Of a stretch of 64,000 nucleotides of DNA, positions 1 to 10,231 are shown in pieces (positions within the stretch are counted from its first letter, which is position 1; each line of letters starts with the position of its first letter). Position numbers and translations under genes: made by a program. The DNA comes from Heterobilharzia americana (taxonomy: Eukaryota; Platyhelminthes; Trematoda; Strigeidida; Schistosomatidae), in the NCBI GenBank assembly GCA_944470555.2, contig OX104130.1:56577491-56641490 (forward strand), given 5' to 3'. The notes under the pieces are model-generated. The model ran no database searches and was not told the DNA's origin. It saw only the letters and a program-made list of their open reading frames with translations.

Positions 1-490
1 TCAGCTCAGATAGGTCACGTCACACAGGTATACAGCGAAACTGCTTATATTGATGTGTTATACATTGACTTCAGCAGCAAAATTAATGTCACAACGGTGC
101 CAAAGATGATTCAAATTGGTGTGTTCCGCTCTGACTTTTGATAAATTATCTGGAATTTTCTCCATCACAACCCCACTAGCATTTACAGTTGTCCAGGCAC
201 ACAAACTTACAGACAACTTCAAGAGTGAGGCAGGTACAGGCTCCTCCGAATCTTGTAGATGCACTTTTTATCTTGACGGCACAAGGCACATATCACACAA
301 ACGATGATCACTAACTGAGTGCGATTTCAGTAGCCTGTATGTTGTCGCATGGTGAGACAATTTCATCCAAAAACTTGAGGTCAGGAAGTCTTTTACGTGG
401 TAGCAGATCCACAACACCTTCACACCAGTTATTCAGACGTGTCTCGATAATGTAATCGATGACAAATCTAAAGGGGAATGGTGAAGTCAG
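1..490 (-). pseudogene. RT relic of an RTE-like non-LTR retrotransposon, cut by the left edge
   Basis: Read on the minus strand, about 482-307 gives a continuous reverse-transcriptase palm stretch beginning FPFRFVIDYIIETRL and passing DLLPRKRLPDLKFLDE, where a live element would have a YADD/FADD box; here it is FLDE, so the catalytic aspartate pair is lost. Downstream, about 200-60, comes HTNLNHLWHRCDI, the typical region after the RT palm of schistosome RTE-like elements. Frames change between these blocks, so this is an inactive fragment. The 3' end lies outside the window. Confidence 0.6.
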
Positions 491-1244
491 TTAGCCCCTT
501 CAAATCCTACGGTTAGTTTGCAACCGTGGAAAGAGGTGGTTGTATACTCCCATGTTACTTAAGATGATTTTGCCTAAGGCGCTCAAGAGTTTTAACCTCG
601 TACGGATACCCGTCTACAACAGATAATTCTAGAGTAGAGTCATGTCCGGCAAACAGAAAGAAGCCCTAATATGAAGAAACAAAAATCATCGGTCTGCAAC
701 ATATGTGGTAGTGTCCAACTATCTGATATAGGATGAACATGCGATAAATGCATCCACGACCTGAAGAAAACCATCTGTTCATCACGAACCATCTTTCCTG
801 TATTTCACAAAGCTTAAGCAGTGTGATAGTAGTCAATATTTCGAATGGAAGTGGTGAAAAACTGATATCCTGAAGATTATTGCACATGATACATAGATCC
901 TTCTTTAAGGAAGGGAACAATGACGGTAACACGCCACAGTGACGTAGCACTCTCAGTATGCCATACCTTCTTGAATAATCCAGTCAGTTCTTTGACTGAA
1001 GTTTTATCTTTATTCTGAAAAACACACAGGTTTAATTTGTCTGGACCAGTTTAGTTTATGAACCAATGTTTCTAACTCCCCTAGGTAAAGAAAGGAATGC
1101 AATTGGACTATCGCAATGACTACTGTTTTATGTGAGATAATGAAAATAGTTCACGATATTACAACATCGTTTATCAGATCAGTTAACCAAGACTATCCAC
1201 AAAATGTGGACTTCGAAGAAAAGTACTTATACTAACAATAATGT
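491..1244. other. No gene recognised
   Basis: Short open frames exist on both strands, for example minus 950-666, but none shows a domain, splice-flanked exon shape or repeat match that I can support. Confidence 0.5.
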
Positions 1245-1745
1245 AATTCCTAGTTGTTATTTATTACGAGCTGACACCAGCCAGAGAACCATTGAAAGCC
1301 TAAGAGCACTGGAAAGCTGTTTCATCCTAATATAGGATTCCTCAGCATAGTGCATCCGAAACTCCGCCATAGACTGAACTCACGACCTCCAGGTCTCGCA
1401 GTAGGCGCGTTACCATTCATTCGACCTATAAATCAGGACCCAATGGTCTACAGTTTCCTACTTCTGTCAGTTTGCGACAGCGTGACCACCAACTAATGTT
1501 ATCGTCGAGTATCTTTCTTCGTGCCTGAGTTGCTTTGCCCCACAGATCACGATTTCTCGTTAGAACTTTGGGAAATCTCATCTCGAAGCATGTCATTAAT
1601 GAGCACTGAATAGTGTTTAGTTTGGAGCTTGCGAAGATTGTTTATTTTTGAGACGTCAAGTGTTCTATGGTTCTCCCCAACTGATGCCAGTTTATGATAC
1701 CACTTTGAAATTAATCAATCCCCACAAATCTCCAAACTGAAGTAA
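1245..1745. repeat. Decayed copy of a tRNA-like foldback element
   Basis: The segment matches, with many changes, the palindromic element at 7292-7815. Its left part (about 1280-1530) read on the minus strand has a tRNA-like head with A-box-like and B-box-like blocks around 1430-1380. The centre (TCTGTCAGTTTGCGACA, CGTGACCACCAACTAATG) matches the centre of the other copy. Its right end (about 1670-1730, CCCCAACTGATGCCAGTTTATG) matches the outer right end of the other copy. The middle of the right arm is missing. Confidence 0.55.
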
Positions 1746-1893
1746 TGTAATTCATTAACCTCGTATGGGTTTATGTAATGAGCTGAACATTAAAACTGAG
1801 GGTCTAGTGATATTACTGAGCCTCTAAAATCAGAAGTAAATGAAGCACTGATGAACCAGTGATCCACAAAAAATGGTTACGGCCTCTCAGTTA

Positions 1894-2118
1894 TCAGTCT
1901 TTGTGTAGGTAACACAGGAAAAGTATTTGTCGATCCAGAATAATGTTGGTGACAGAAGTGACTGTCGCGAAATCCCAAACTAATAAGAACGCTGATTGAC
2001 CCCAACTTTTCGAATGTAATAAAATCTCATTTGACGGTGACAACTCAGGAGTAGCCGTTTTTGGTAGATCAGTAATAACGACTTCTTGTGGAAACATCTT
2101 GTAAAAACTTTTCACTGC
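1894..2118 (-). other. Candidate exon or chance open frame, minus strand
   Basis: On the minus strand a good acceptor (TTTTAGCTTTTTGCAG) ends just before 2118. It is followed by 73 open codons starting KSFYKMFPQEVVITDLPK, if entered with two bases carried over. It would lie downstream of the DGCR8 exons on the same strand, but it does not resemble a dsRNA-binding domain or any family I know. I list it because the acceptor is better than average for this window. Confidence 0.2.
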
Positions 2119-2175
2119 AAAAAGCTAAAACCACAGCAATAAAACTACTTTTCTTATTCACCCGTTTTTCTTTTC

Positions 2176-2437
2176 AGTTATGGTGTGTGCAGCAGTATAC
2201 GTTAAAGTTGTCAGATCTATTGGGAAAAAAATATTAGAAATCGTATCAGATACAACGTATTTTGAAACATCAGCAGTAATGGACGTTGGAAGTGTACCAG
2301 AAATGAATAAGAGTTTAGTACTACTTGCTGAAATAGACAGAAATGTTGAATGGATCTCACGTTGTGGAGGAAAAGTAGAAAACAATATCTCACTAACTAA
2401 CAACCAAGAAGTAGACTTCTACATAATAATTTTGTGA
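2176..2437 (+). other. Candidate exon, plus strand, unidentified
   Basis: A strong acceptor (ACCCGTTTTTCTTTTCAG) is followed by 86 open codons including VVRSIGKKILEIVSDTTYFE and ending at TGA near 2435. The composition is mixed charged and hydrophobic. No family is recognised. A further plus-strand stretch at about 2740-2821 ends in a consensus donor (CAAGCAG|GTAAGT), but I see no phase link between the two. Either could be chance in AT-rich DNA. If real, they belong to a gene overlapping the far 3' part of DGCR8 on the opposite strand. Confidence 0.25.
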
Positions 2438-3574
2438 AACTGAAAACTATCCACCTTACTTCGGTTGTAATATAAATAAACACCTACCTCTAGGTTCTTG
2501 TCGTGAAACATTACCGTCAACCGATGGTATCTGATATCGAATAACTTTAGCTTGTTCCGACTAAAATTAGGTGTGTGGGAAGAAAAAGTAAATACGTGAG
2601 ATTTCTGTTAGGGATATGAAGAACTGCAAAGAAAACTAAAATAGAATAAAGCCGATCAGCTGATTCGTATGCAACAAATGCAAATTATGTGGTCTGTAAC
2701 AATAGTGTATAGGAATTCTCGATGATTTGAGTAAGTTATAGAAATTACCTACTGGAAGATTAATGAATCTCTTGATCTAACTGACATTTTCCTGTCACCA
2801 ATAAACTCAGTTCTCCAAGCAGGTAAGTCTTCTATGACTGTCATCTTTTCAAGTAAACGATGAGATTTAAACGAAAGATATAAAGTGTGTTTGGTGTAAA
2901 GTTAAATCACACCGAATTATCAGGACTTTCAGAATAGAACTGCATTACAGGATATAGTTTTATTGTGCTTTTTCAGAAATTTTCAGGGTTCTAACAACCA
3001 GTTTTCACTGCATAAAACTAAACTTGTGTCTGAAAGTAGTAGAAATAAAGTGATACTCTAAGTCCAAACAATAGAGGTATTCAGTACTTTAAGAATTCAA
3101 AGCCTGTTTCCACCAGTTATACAGTCGAACTTCTATTTTCGCCGACTCTTTATGTTTTTTCTATGGGTACTACAGATGTCAGTTCCGATCTAATCTTCAC
3201 TAAGAACCATTAAGCAGCTCGCTCATATATTTGATTCCGTTGGAGACAGAACATCTCAGTAGCCATTTTCTGAGTGTTTGAAATTATGTATTTATTTAAG
3301 CAACCAATCAGTAGAACTGAGTTTATAGGATGTTAGCTGAAATCAAAGAGGTCACCATTATTTCATAGTTATCTTGTAGGTGTAGTTAGTATTCATCTAC
3401 AGATTTCAGCATTCTGATGATTAATCTTAAATCTATTTTCGTATGGTATTTTCAACTGTAACACCACAGAGATGATTTAGTTTATTACTGAACTCAAACA
3501 GTTGTTAAGCATGTATTAATGCTTTACAACCTCATCCAAACAGATACACATTGTCGTTAACTTAAACTAATCTT
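2438..3574. other. No gene recognised
   Basis: AT-rich DNA without a supportable coding exon, apart from the weak plus-strand candidate near 2740-2821, and without a clear repeat match inside the window. Confidence 0.5.
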
Positions 3575-3609
3575 ATATTGGGTGATGACTGAAGGAGAGG
3601 TAAAAATTT

Positions 3610-3683
3610 GGACTGTGGCCGGATTCGAACCAGCGGCCACCGGGTTACCGATCCGATGTTCTACCAACTGAGCCACGAGGTCC
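3610..3683 (-). repeat. tRNA-like SINE head
   Basis: On the minus strand it has an A-box-like TGGCTCAGTTGG, a B-box GGTTCGAATCC and matching GGAC/GTCC acceptor ends over 74 nt. The anticodon arm does not pair as in a real tRNA, and near-identical copies sit in repeats, so it is a tRNA-derived retroposon promoter rather than a tRNA gene. Confidence 0.75.
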
Positions 3684-4077
3684 GACTGCTAACCAGATTT
3701 TCATTTCACTTCAATTACCAGTGATGTTTGCCCGACTACTATATGAATTCGTGACGCATTACTACCGCTTGATCGTATTCACACTGGCTATCTAGTCAAA
3801 ACTTCTCATCCCAATCTAACTGAATTAGAAAGGGGGAGTATCATATAGATTATCATTTGACTATTTGAGATAGCCGTAGTTTGGCAGACTAGTATATATA
3901 TTGGGTGATGATTAAAGGTGAGATGAAAATTTGAATCGCGGCCGGATTGTGATGAGAAGTCCTGACTAGATAGCCAGTGTGAATACGATCAAGCGGTAGT
4001 AATGTGTCACGAATTCATATAGTAGTCGGGCAAACATCACTGGTGATTGAAGTGAAATGAAAATCTGGTTAGCAGTC

Positions 4078-4151
4078 GGACCTCGTGGCTCAGTTGGTAG
4101 AATATCGGATTGGTAACCCGGTGGCCGCTGGTTTCAATCCGGCCACAGTCC
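4078..4151 (+). repeat. tRNA-like SINE head, inverted partner
   Basis: Plus-strand counterpart of the unit at 3610-3683. It has the A-box TGGCTCAGTTGG and a B-box changed to GGTTTCAATCC, which would weaken TFIIIC binding. Confidence 0.75.
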
Positions 4152-4235
4152 AAATTTTCATCTCATCTTCACCCATTACCCAACCTAGAATACTAGTCTG
4201 CCAAACTACGGCTATCTCAAATAGTTAAATGATAA

Positions 4236-5253
4236 TTTAAACTGACCTAGTTTATTGAATTTCAGGCTTGTAAATCACTTTAAAGGTCAAAATAAGTCAG
4301 GCTAGTGACCTTCGTTTGCACAAGAAGCTAAGACTGGTCAGATAAAGTTGTGATAAGTGCTAAAAACAAACAGTGTTCTTCGAACTACAGCTCGTAAGTG
4401 GTCATTTGCTACATACAATACTCCTTTGTACAGATTAGTTATTGTTTCACATATAGTAGACTTTTGATGATGTAAGTCACACTTTGTGTAGTCTACAAAG
4501 TAAACAAATGTTAGAATAAATGAATAAAGCTTCTCCAAGGCTACAATAAACATCCAAACCCATAGTCACCAAAGAAAGTCATCCGGAAGAGCACAGAAAA
4601 ACTTAAGATTTATTGACTTTAAGGGTTCAATACATGAGTTAAGAGATGATTGTGAGAAAATGTCATTAACAACCTTTTATATGTTTGCCCAGAGCATGTC
4701 TCTAGTGTCCCAACCTTCCAGCTTCCACAGCGTACAATCTTTAACATGGGAAATGGAATTGTAGTAAATCTATACCATATTGGATATTAATCAGATTTGA
4801 AGCATATTTAGCACACTGTATGTTGCAAATACTTCATAAACTAAACAAACCAGCGGCTGAATCAGTTGAGAGGATCAAAAATTTCACTTCAAGACTGTGC
4901 TTCTATGATTCGTAAATATTTTTTGAAAACTAGTCATTCATGACTATATGATATATGAAAGATATCTAAAGCATATAGATTTTGTAATGAACGTTTATAC
5001 TGTAAACCATGAATATACAAGCAGGTATCAAATTTAATCTTTGCATCCAACACTGTCGTTGTATGGAACATGGAATTAATTAAGTTAATTCAACTAAATA
5101 ACAATCAACTAGGTTATGAGACAAGTCTATTTTGTAAAAATCAGTTTAAAAAAGTACAGTCCCCACACTAAGCAATATGAGTAATTTACCAAACACTAGT
5201 GACTGAGAAAGAATAAAACTGAATCATGTAACAGAAATACTACTGCTGCCTAC
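4236..5253. other. Presumed DGCR8 intron, no other feature
   Basis: Begins on the gene's strand with GTAGGC at 5253. I searched the minus strand for an exon with dsRNA-binding-domain features and found none. Confidence 0.4.
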
Positions 5254-5326
5254 CATCATTAACAGTGGTTTCTGTGCTTCTTCTGTTTCCTTTGTAGGTT
5301 CTTTTGAAATGTTGGGTTTACGGTTT
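5254..5326 (-). CDS. DGCR8: DGCR8/Pasha coding exon, after the linker
   Basis: Minus-strand exon of 73 nt with an acceptor ending TTTTTAAAAAG and donor ATG|GTAGGC. It carries one base to finish the split codon of the upstream exon (7890-7999), giving Arg, and then 24 codons that include NRKPNISKEPTKETEEAQKP and end LLMM in phase 0. In vertebrate DGCR8 the equivalent place is a basic/acidic helix running into the first dsRNA-binding domain and ending in a similar ERPIL-type stretch. The resemblance is modest, but phase and order agree. The acceptor's pyrimidine tract is interrupted by A residues, which is the main weakness. The following exons should encode the two dsRNA-binding domains and are not seen in this window. 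Confidence 0.55.
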
Positions 5327-7009
5327 CTTTTTAAAAAGTAAAAAGAATAAAGTTGTATTTTGGTGCATCTTTATTTCAAGCAATTAACTGGAATAAAAAA
5401 TAGGAGAGCATATGAGAAGCAACCAACTAATACAATTCAATAGTATGACAATAGAATCATAAAAGATCTCACTACCGATAAAATTCTATCATACTGAAGG
5501 TAAAACTGGTGGTTTGTAGTGGCTGACTAATCTGAGTAATTTTTATTTAGTATTGACACGACTAATTGGAGAATCATTGAAAATTTTCGAGCACTAGACA
5601 GCTTGATTCCTTAGGACTATTAAAGAATGCAAAAGTAAGATGAAATAGTTGTTCAGCATGCTCGCAAGTTTTCTCGATGGTTCTTCAAGTGTATTCACTG
5701 TGTAACAAAAGCTACTCTAGGAATAAACTTAGTAGTACAGTGTGCAATATTCTGGTCTATAGACGGACTAAAAAAAGAATTTTCGCTAGAAACAAGAATA
5801 TCAATGATCATTTAACCTTAACTGTATGGTGAAAACTACGTCCCTCAATAAAATAAGTTAATGATGATCTGTTACAGAAGATACTTTTTTTGCAAGAGTG
5901 GAATAAGAATCTTATAATGCTTTAGTGATGTCAACCAAATCTACTGGTCTTTGGTGAAAACAAGCATATGAATATGGGTAATGTGAACCATTATATTCGC
6001 TTAAATAATGTACATTGAAAATTGGTATGAGTTACTTGAACTGATATCAAATCAGAGATGTTTGTGTATGGTGTTAAACCATAACCAGTCTACTAGCAAT
6101 CTGACAAATAATGAAAATATACGAAATTCTTGGTGCATTTACAGGGTATTGAGAGCACTCTATAGATGTAACGTTGAGAATAGCTCTCATGAAGCTGAAA
6201 AAGCTTTCCATATAAAGTTTGAACGCTGAAAACGACTATTATGGCATACCATTTTTAAAAACTTTAGGTTGAGTTTCTCAGAAATAATACTATTGCCTAT
6301 TAGGAATATACCGAGGGTAATGAAACATTGAAGGATAAAGTTGATCGTTCGCCTAATGAAAATAAAAGTCAGAGGAATGTTTTTTTTATATTATAGTACT
6401 AGCAAACTGACATTCAATAGTGAGAACTCATTAGTTATTTGGACAGCTGAGATTAAATCATTGAGAAGTTGAATTGGATTTCAACTTAACTGTCTGAAAT
6501 CCAAATACTTAAATTACGTAAATCTCAAAGGCAGAAGACAAAATAATCTTGTGACTCCTTAAAAATGTCATCAAAGCAGAAATCATTCAAACAATTGATT
6601 GATATCTTCAAGGATAATTATCATAACAAAATTCAACTATACTGTGTAACTGAGGTTGGTAATATCCTTTATTTTTGTAAGTCATTCTTGTGACTGAATA
6701 TGAATAAACTTCTACCTGACAAACCAAAATTTATAATGATGATGTTGCAGCAAGTCTGTATAGTGGCACAAACTTGTTGTTCGGTTTCAGTTATAAATTG
6801 GATATTTTATACAAATGTTGCTGTAAATAAAGTCTAAGGTTCTATGAACAATCTCTCAGTAAATTTAGCATAAAGGGAACCCTTTAGCTACTGATTTAAC
6901 AACTAGGTATCTTTGTTTGACACCTTAGATCAGGTGAGAGAATTGAATACAAGCTATAATATAATTAATTACGGAATATTCCAACGTCAGTATGTATTAT
7001 TATTGATTG
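5327..7009. other. Presumed DGCR8 intron with an old repeat remnant
   Basis: About 5540-5630 shows a weak match to the left arm of the foldback element (GAGAATCATTGAAAATTTTC compared with the 1285 region). Otherwise AT-rich sequence without supportable features. The plus frame at 6008-6229 is not flanked by splice signals or motifs. Confidence 0.4.
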
Positions 7010-7125
7010 ATGCTTCGAGTATCGGTGGGTACAACATCACTCGCTTGAGTGCAGGTACATTCAGCTGACGAGTCCCAAATAAGACGAAACGTACGTTCTG
7101 GATTCCCCTGCTAGCCCCCATCAAT
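7010..7125 (+). repeat. SM-alpha-type schistosome retroposon carrying a hammerhead
   Basis: Sequence from about ATGCTTCGAGTATCGGTGGG to CTAGCCCCCATCAATT resembles the schistosome SM-alpha satellite/SINE family, known to be transcribed by RNA polymerase III and to carry a hammerhead ribozyme. It lies antisense within a DGCR8 intron. Confidence 0.75.
7052..7107 (+). ncRNA. Hammerhead ribozyme (SM-alpha class)
   Basis: The conserved core CTGACGAG is at 7064-7073 and GAAAC at 7086-7090. Stem II is GTC/GAC with a C-A mismatch where the classic SM-alpha has GTCC/GGAC. The other long stem pairs ATTCAG (7059-7064) with CTGGAT (7098-7103) through one U-G wobble. The third helix is the very short ACGTACGT typical of schistosome hammerheads. 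The cleavage triplet is GTT (7095-7097) instead of GTC, allowed by the NUH rule but usually slower. Expected activity is reduced but not abolished. Confidence 0.75.
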
Positions 7126-7291
7126 TTAATTATGACAACAAATATTCAGGCAATATCTTGGCATCTGCATAGGAGCCCATACGCCAACAGAGATCGATTA
7201 GTTCGATCCATGATAACAACGGAGAATTGCAAGTATCGACAAATAATATTTCCCTGGATCACTAAAAAAGTTTTGAATTTTGTTGAAAATA
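7126..7291. other. Spacer between hammerhead element and foldback element
   Basis: A-rich tail and unassigned sequence. No exon seen. Confidence 0.4.
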
Positions 7292-7815
7292 AATTTTTCA
7301 ATTTGGTATTCATCATAAAATGACATCGGTTAGGGGAACATTGGAAACCTGGGGGCACTGAACAGCTGTCTCGTCCTAGTGTCGGACTCTTCAGCAGTGC
7401 ACACCCGTGAGACCGGCAGGGATCGAACTCAGGAGCTTCAGGTTCCGTGGCCAGCATGTTACCACTGATCCATATTTCCAACTTCTGCCAGTTCACGACA
7501 TAGCGCGACCAACACCCAATGTCATCGTTGAGCATTTGTCCTCACAGCAACCAAGTTTGTTGTGAACTGATGGAAGTTGGAAATATGGACCATTGTATCG
7601 GTGGATTAATGGTAACGTACTGGCCACAGAACCTGAAGGTCCTGGATTTGATCTCTGGTGGGCAGGAGTTGTGGATAGTCGCTGCTGAGAAGCCCCATAA
7701 TAGGACGAATCAGCTGTCCAGTGCTCCCAGGTTTCCGATGCTCCCCTAACCGATGTCAGTTCATGATGAGTACCAACTTGAAAGATCACTACATCCCCAC
7801 AAACCTCAAAATTCA
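7292..7815. repeat. Palindromic tRNA-like foldback element
   Basis: The two arms (about 7292-7510 and 7556-7815) are inverted copies with roughly 80-85 % visual agreement around a 50-60 base spacer. Outer ends share GACATCGGTTAGGGGA and its complement. Each arm contains a tRNA-like head, for example plus 7598-7665 with GGTGGATTAATGGTAACGTA (A-box side) and TGGATTTGATCTCTG (decayed B-box), and minus about 7470-7405. Open frames in this region on both strands are shadows of the repeat. Transcribed through, it would form a hairpin of more than 200 bp about 75 bases beyond the DGCR8 donor at 7889. Confidence 0.75.
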
Positions 7816-7889
7816 AGAAAAATAAATTTCGGAAATAAATTCAGGTTTTTAAAATTCACAAAGAAAAACACTACAAAATATCAGAATAC

Positions 7890-7999
7890 CTTCGAATGCC
7901 TGCATCTTCCACTTTTATTTCAAACAGACGTCCACAATACTCACGGATATCATTGGGAGTTAAAAGGGATTCCTTTTGCTTATCTTTAACAGAAAACAC
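7890..7999 (-). CDS. DGCR8: DGCR8/Pasha coding exon, start of the helix before dsRBD1
   Basis: Minus-strand exon of 110 nt. The acceptor is TTCTTAACACAG and the donor CGAAG|GTATTC, entering in phase 0 and leaving in phase 2. It encodes VFSVKDKQKESLLTPNDI followed by REYCGRLFEIKVEDAGIR. The LTPNDIREYCGRLFE stretch parallels the vertebrate DGCR8 segment that reads roughly as an acidic lead, a DLEEFRSYLEKRF-type helix and a KKFR end just before the first dsRNA-binding domain. Reading on past the donor meets TAG within four codons, so the splice is needed. Confidence 0.7.
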
Positions 8000-9048
8000 C
8001 TGTGTTAAGAAAGTAGAAAACATAAACATATAAGGAACATGTCATATGAGAAAAATAATACTCTGAATGTATAAGTAGAACGTACTTAATGAATATGATT
8101 TATATTTCTACACATTTCAGCGTATTGGAAATAAATAGTTCCAAAGCTTCGCAGGGAAGTTTGGTCCCAGCTTTTTCAGAGAAATAATCAAAAAGTACAC
8201 TACATATAGCACGTCAAAACCTTGTAGTTCATCTGATTGTCCAATCATGTCTGAATTATGATTGCTTTTCAAGATGATTTTTAATCATTCATTGTGCATT
8301 GATGTATTAAAATATTAAATATTAAAAATATTTTACTTTTGTAAGTACGTGGGTTAAAATATATACACGAAGATATGCATAACATTTGTGTCATTTTTAG
8401 GTAATGAATATATTTCACTTTGAGAAACTATATAGAGAAGAAATTTAATGTAGTCTTTACCCTTGTTCCCATCCACCCATTGACGATATTGTTATTTAAA
8501 TTACTGTTCTCATCGTGACTTTTTTAATACCAGTTAAAAACTTATCAGTATCCATCAAAACGGTTTTGTTTTAAGGTGGTTTTTTGATTACACATGAAAG
8601 TCAGCTACAGAAGGACTGAAAATCAGAAATTACTGAATAGATATTTCATTCTAGTATTAGACTCCTCAAAAGTATGCAATTTTATCAATTCACTCTGAAG
8701 TTCGGATGGTAAAACGATTCCGATGGGGCCTGATGGTCTTCGGTACAGTTCTATTTAAGGTTATGCGTGGACACTTCTGAGAAATAGTTTTCCAGTGCCT
8801 CTTGATTTTCAGCAGTTCGCCACCTGACGTCAGTTTGTAATGAAAACTGCTATAAAGACGGTTAGTTCCTCAAAAACCACTCAAATAAATAATGGTTATT
8901 ATACTTCTCAATCATTTTCAACCAAATTCTTTAGATTTCCGAGTAGTATACTAAGAGATTAGCAACCAACACTTGTTTATTTTTATGCAAAGGTTGCATA
9001 GGTTAACAGATGATAATCAACCAACAAAAAATCACATTCATATCTAAC
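8000..9048. other. DGCR8 intron with a decayed foldback remnant
   Basis: About 8700-8890 matches the outer right arm of the foldback element (CCAGTGCCTCTTGATTTTCA and ACCTGACGTCAGTTTGTAAT). Nothing else recognised. Confidence 0.5.
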
Positions 9049-9293
9049 CTGCGTTTTGACGGCAAAAAGTTCTTGAACTTCAGTTGATACCTCCTGTTTA
9101 CTTGTGGATATACTGGTTGGATCTGATTCTGGTACTTGGTCGATAGATGGTGTCTCCAATGTAGATTTTTTGGATAAACTATTAACAAATTTACGTTTAC
9201 GACATTTTTTTCCAAAAGGAAGTGATCTACTGTGCACAGGTATGTTACATCTGTTTATACTTTCACCACCTTCATCTTCCTCTGGTAAGGAAT
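9049..9293 (-). CDS. DGCR8: DGCR8/Pasha coding exon, low-complexity linker
   Basis: Minus-strand exon of 245 nt with acceptor CACCAATTCTGTAG and donor ACGCAG|GTTAGA. It receives one base (G) from the upstream exon, which makes GAT (Asp), then 81 codons starting SLPEEDEGGESINRC and ending ELFAVKTQ in phase 0. A basic cluster (FGKKCRKRKFV) in the middle could act as a nuclear localisation signal. The rest is Ser/Thr/Glu-rich and probably disordered, as expected between the WW/heme region and the dsRNA-binding domains of DGCR8. Confidence 0.7.
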
Positions 9294-10231
9294 CTACAGA
9301 ATTGGTGAAAAAATTATAAAAGTAGTAAAAAAGAAGTTAAGAATACCGGAGTCTACCAAATGACATTTAGGGAATAAATCCATAGAAAAAGTAGTTACTA
9401 AGCTTCTCTGATCAGCTTTCTGTAACAAAAGCATACCTACATGAATCATACAACTCAACCAAATCCCGGTCACTAAGTTATAGTTTTCACCTGTGCTGTA
9501 TCCTTCCGCAAAAGAATGACAGCCACAAGCAGTCAATCAAGAATGTCCTGGACATGTTCATCGTTTTTTCCAACCCGTTAATATTCTGAATAAAGCCTTG
9601 TACAATTGTACAATGTATTTCGCTGAATGTAATATCATTAAGCATTGTGACGGCTATCGGTATAACTTAATCTTCCCTCAGTCATTTTGTGTGACGCTAG
9701 TGGTGGTAAGATAAACTCGCACATAGCAACTCCGCAAAATAATAATAAATAGGACCAATCTTCAACATTTCCATCACTCCGAACAGGAAGCCTAAAAAGA
9801 GGTTAAGACGAGAAATAAACACCCCAATCGTCACGTGTGACGTAACAGCCGGTTACTTTAAATGAGCTTACTACACTTATTTAAATGTAATTCAGCGATT
9901 ACTCACAACCAAGCCATAGATAAAACCGATCTCTATATTTCGTAATCCTTTTCAAAATTAACAGTGACCGTCAACGAAATTCTAAACAAATATTGCAGAC
10001 TGCTTGAAGATAAGAAATTTGGAAAGGAGCGTGTTAGACAGCTAATCAATAAGAACCACTTGTGAACCACAATTTCTATACTGTAGGCAAAAAAAAAATA
10101 AACATTCTTAAATCGTCACCAGTCACACACAAAAGACTCTGAATGTCGCCTCTGTCTTAATGCAGTTAGTATCTACGTAAGACATAGAATTACAGCAGAG
10201 TGCTTTAAGTTGCCAAAAGCCAAAAGACGGG
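9294..10231. other. DGCR8 intron, no other feature
   Basis: No exon-like stretch or recognised repeat found. Confidence 0.4.

Larger units (their letters stand above)
3575..4235. repeat. Composite inverted repeat made of two tRNA-like SINE units
   Basis: The left arm (about 3575-3815) and right arm (about 3945-4190) are inverted copies. Each has a tRNA-like head plus a flank holding CCAGTGATGTTTGCCCGAC or its complement and a TTCGTGACGCATTACTACCG-type block. The spacer and the right outer edge also carry inverted copies of a terminal block (GAGATAGCCGTAGTTTGGCA at 3867-3886, its complement at 4195-4222). The same terminal block recurs at about 22929-22980. The structure could fold into a hairpin several hundred bases long. 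Confidence 0.7.

Noticed and set aside
3610..3683. Candidate functional tRNA genes here and at 4078-4151 and 58947-59018
   Set aside because: A- and B-boxes are good but the anticodon arms do not fold, and copies share repeat flanks; they are SINE heads.
7146..7816. Open frames of 107 and 129 codons on the minus strand and 76 on the plus strand
   Set aside because: They lie within the palindromic SINE element and read tRNA-like sequence; no protein signal.
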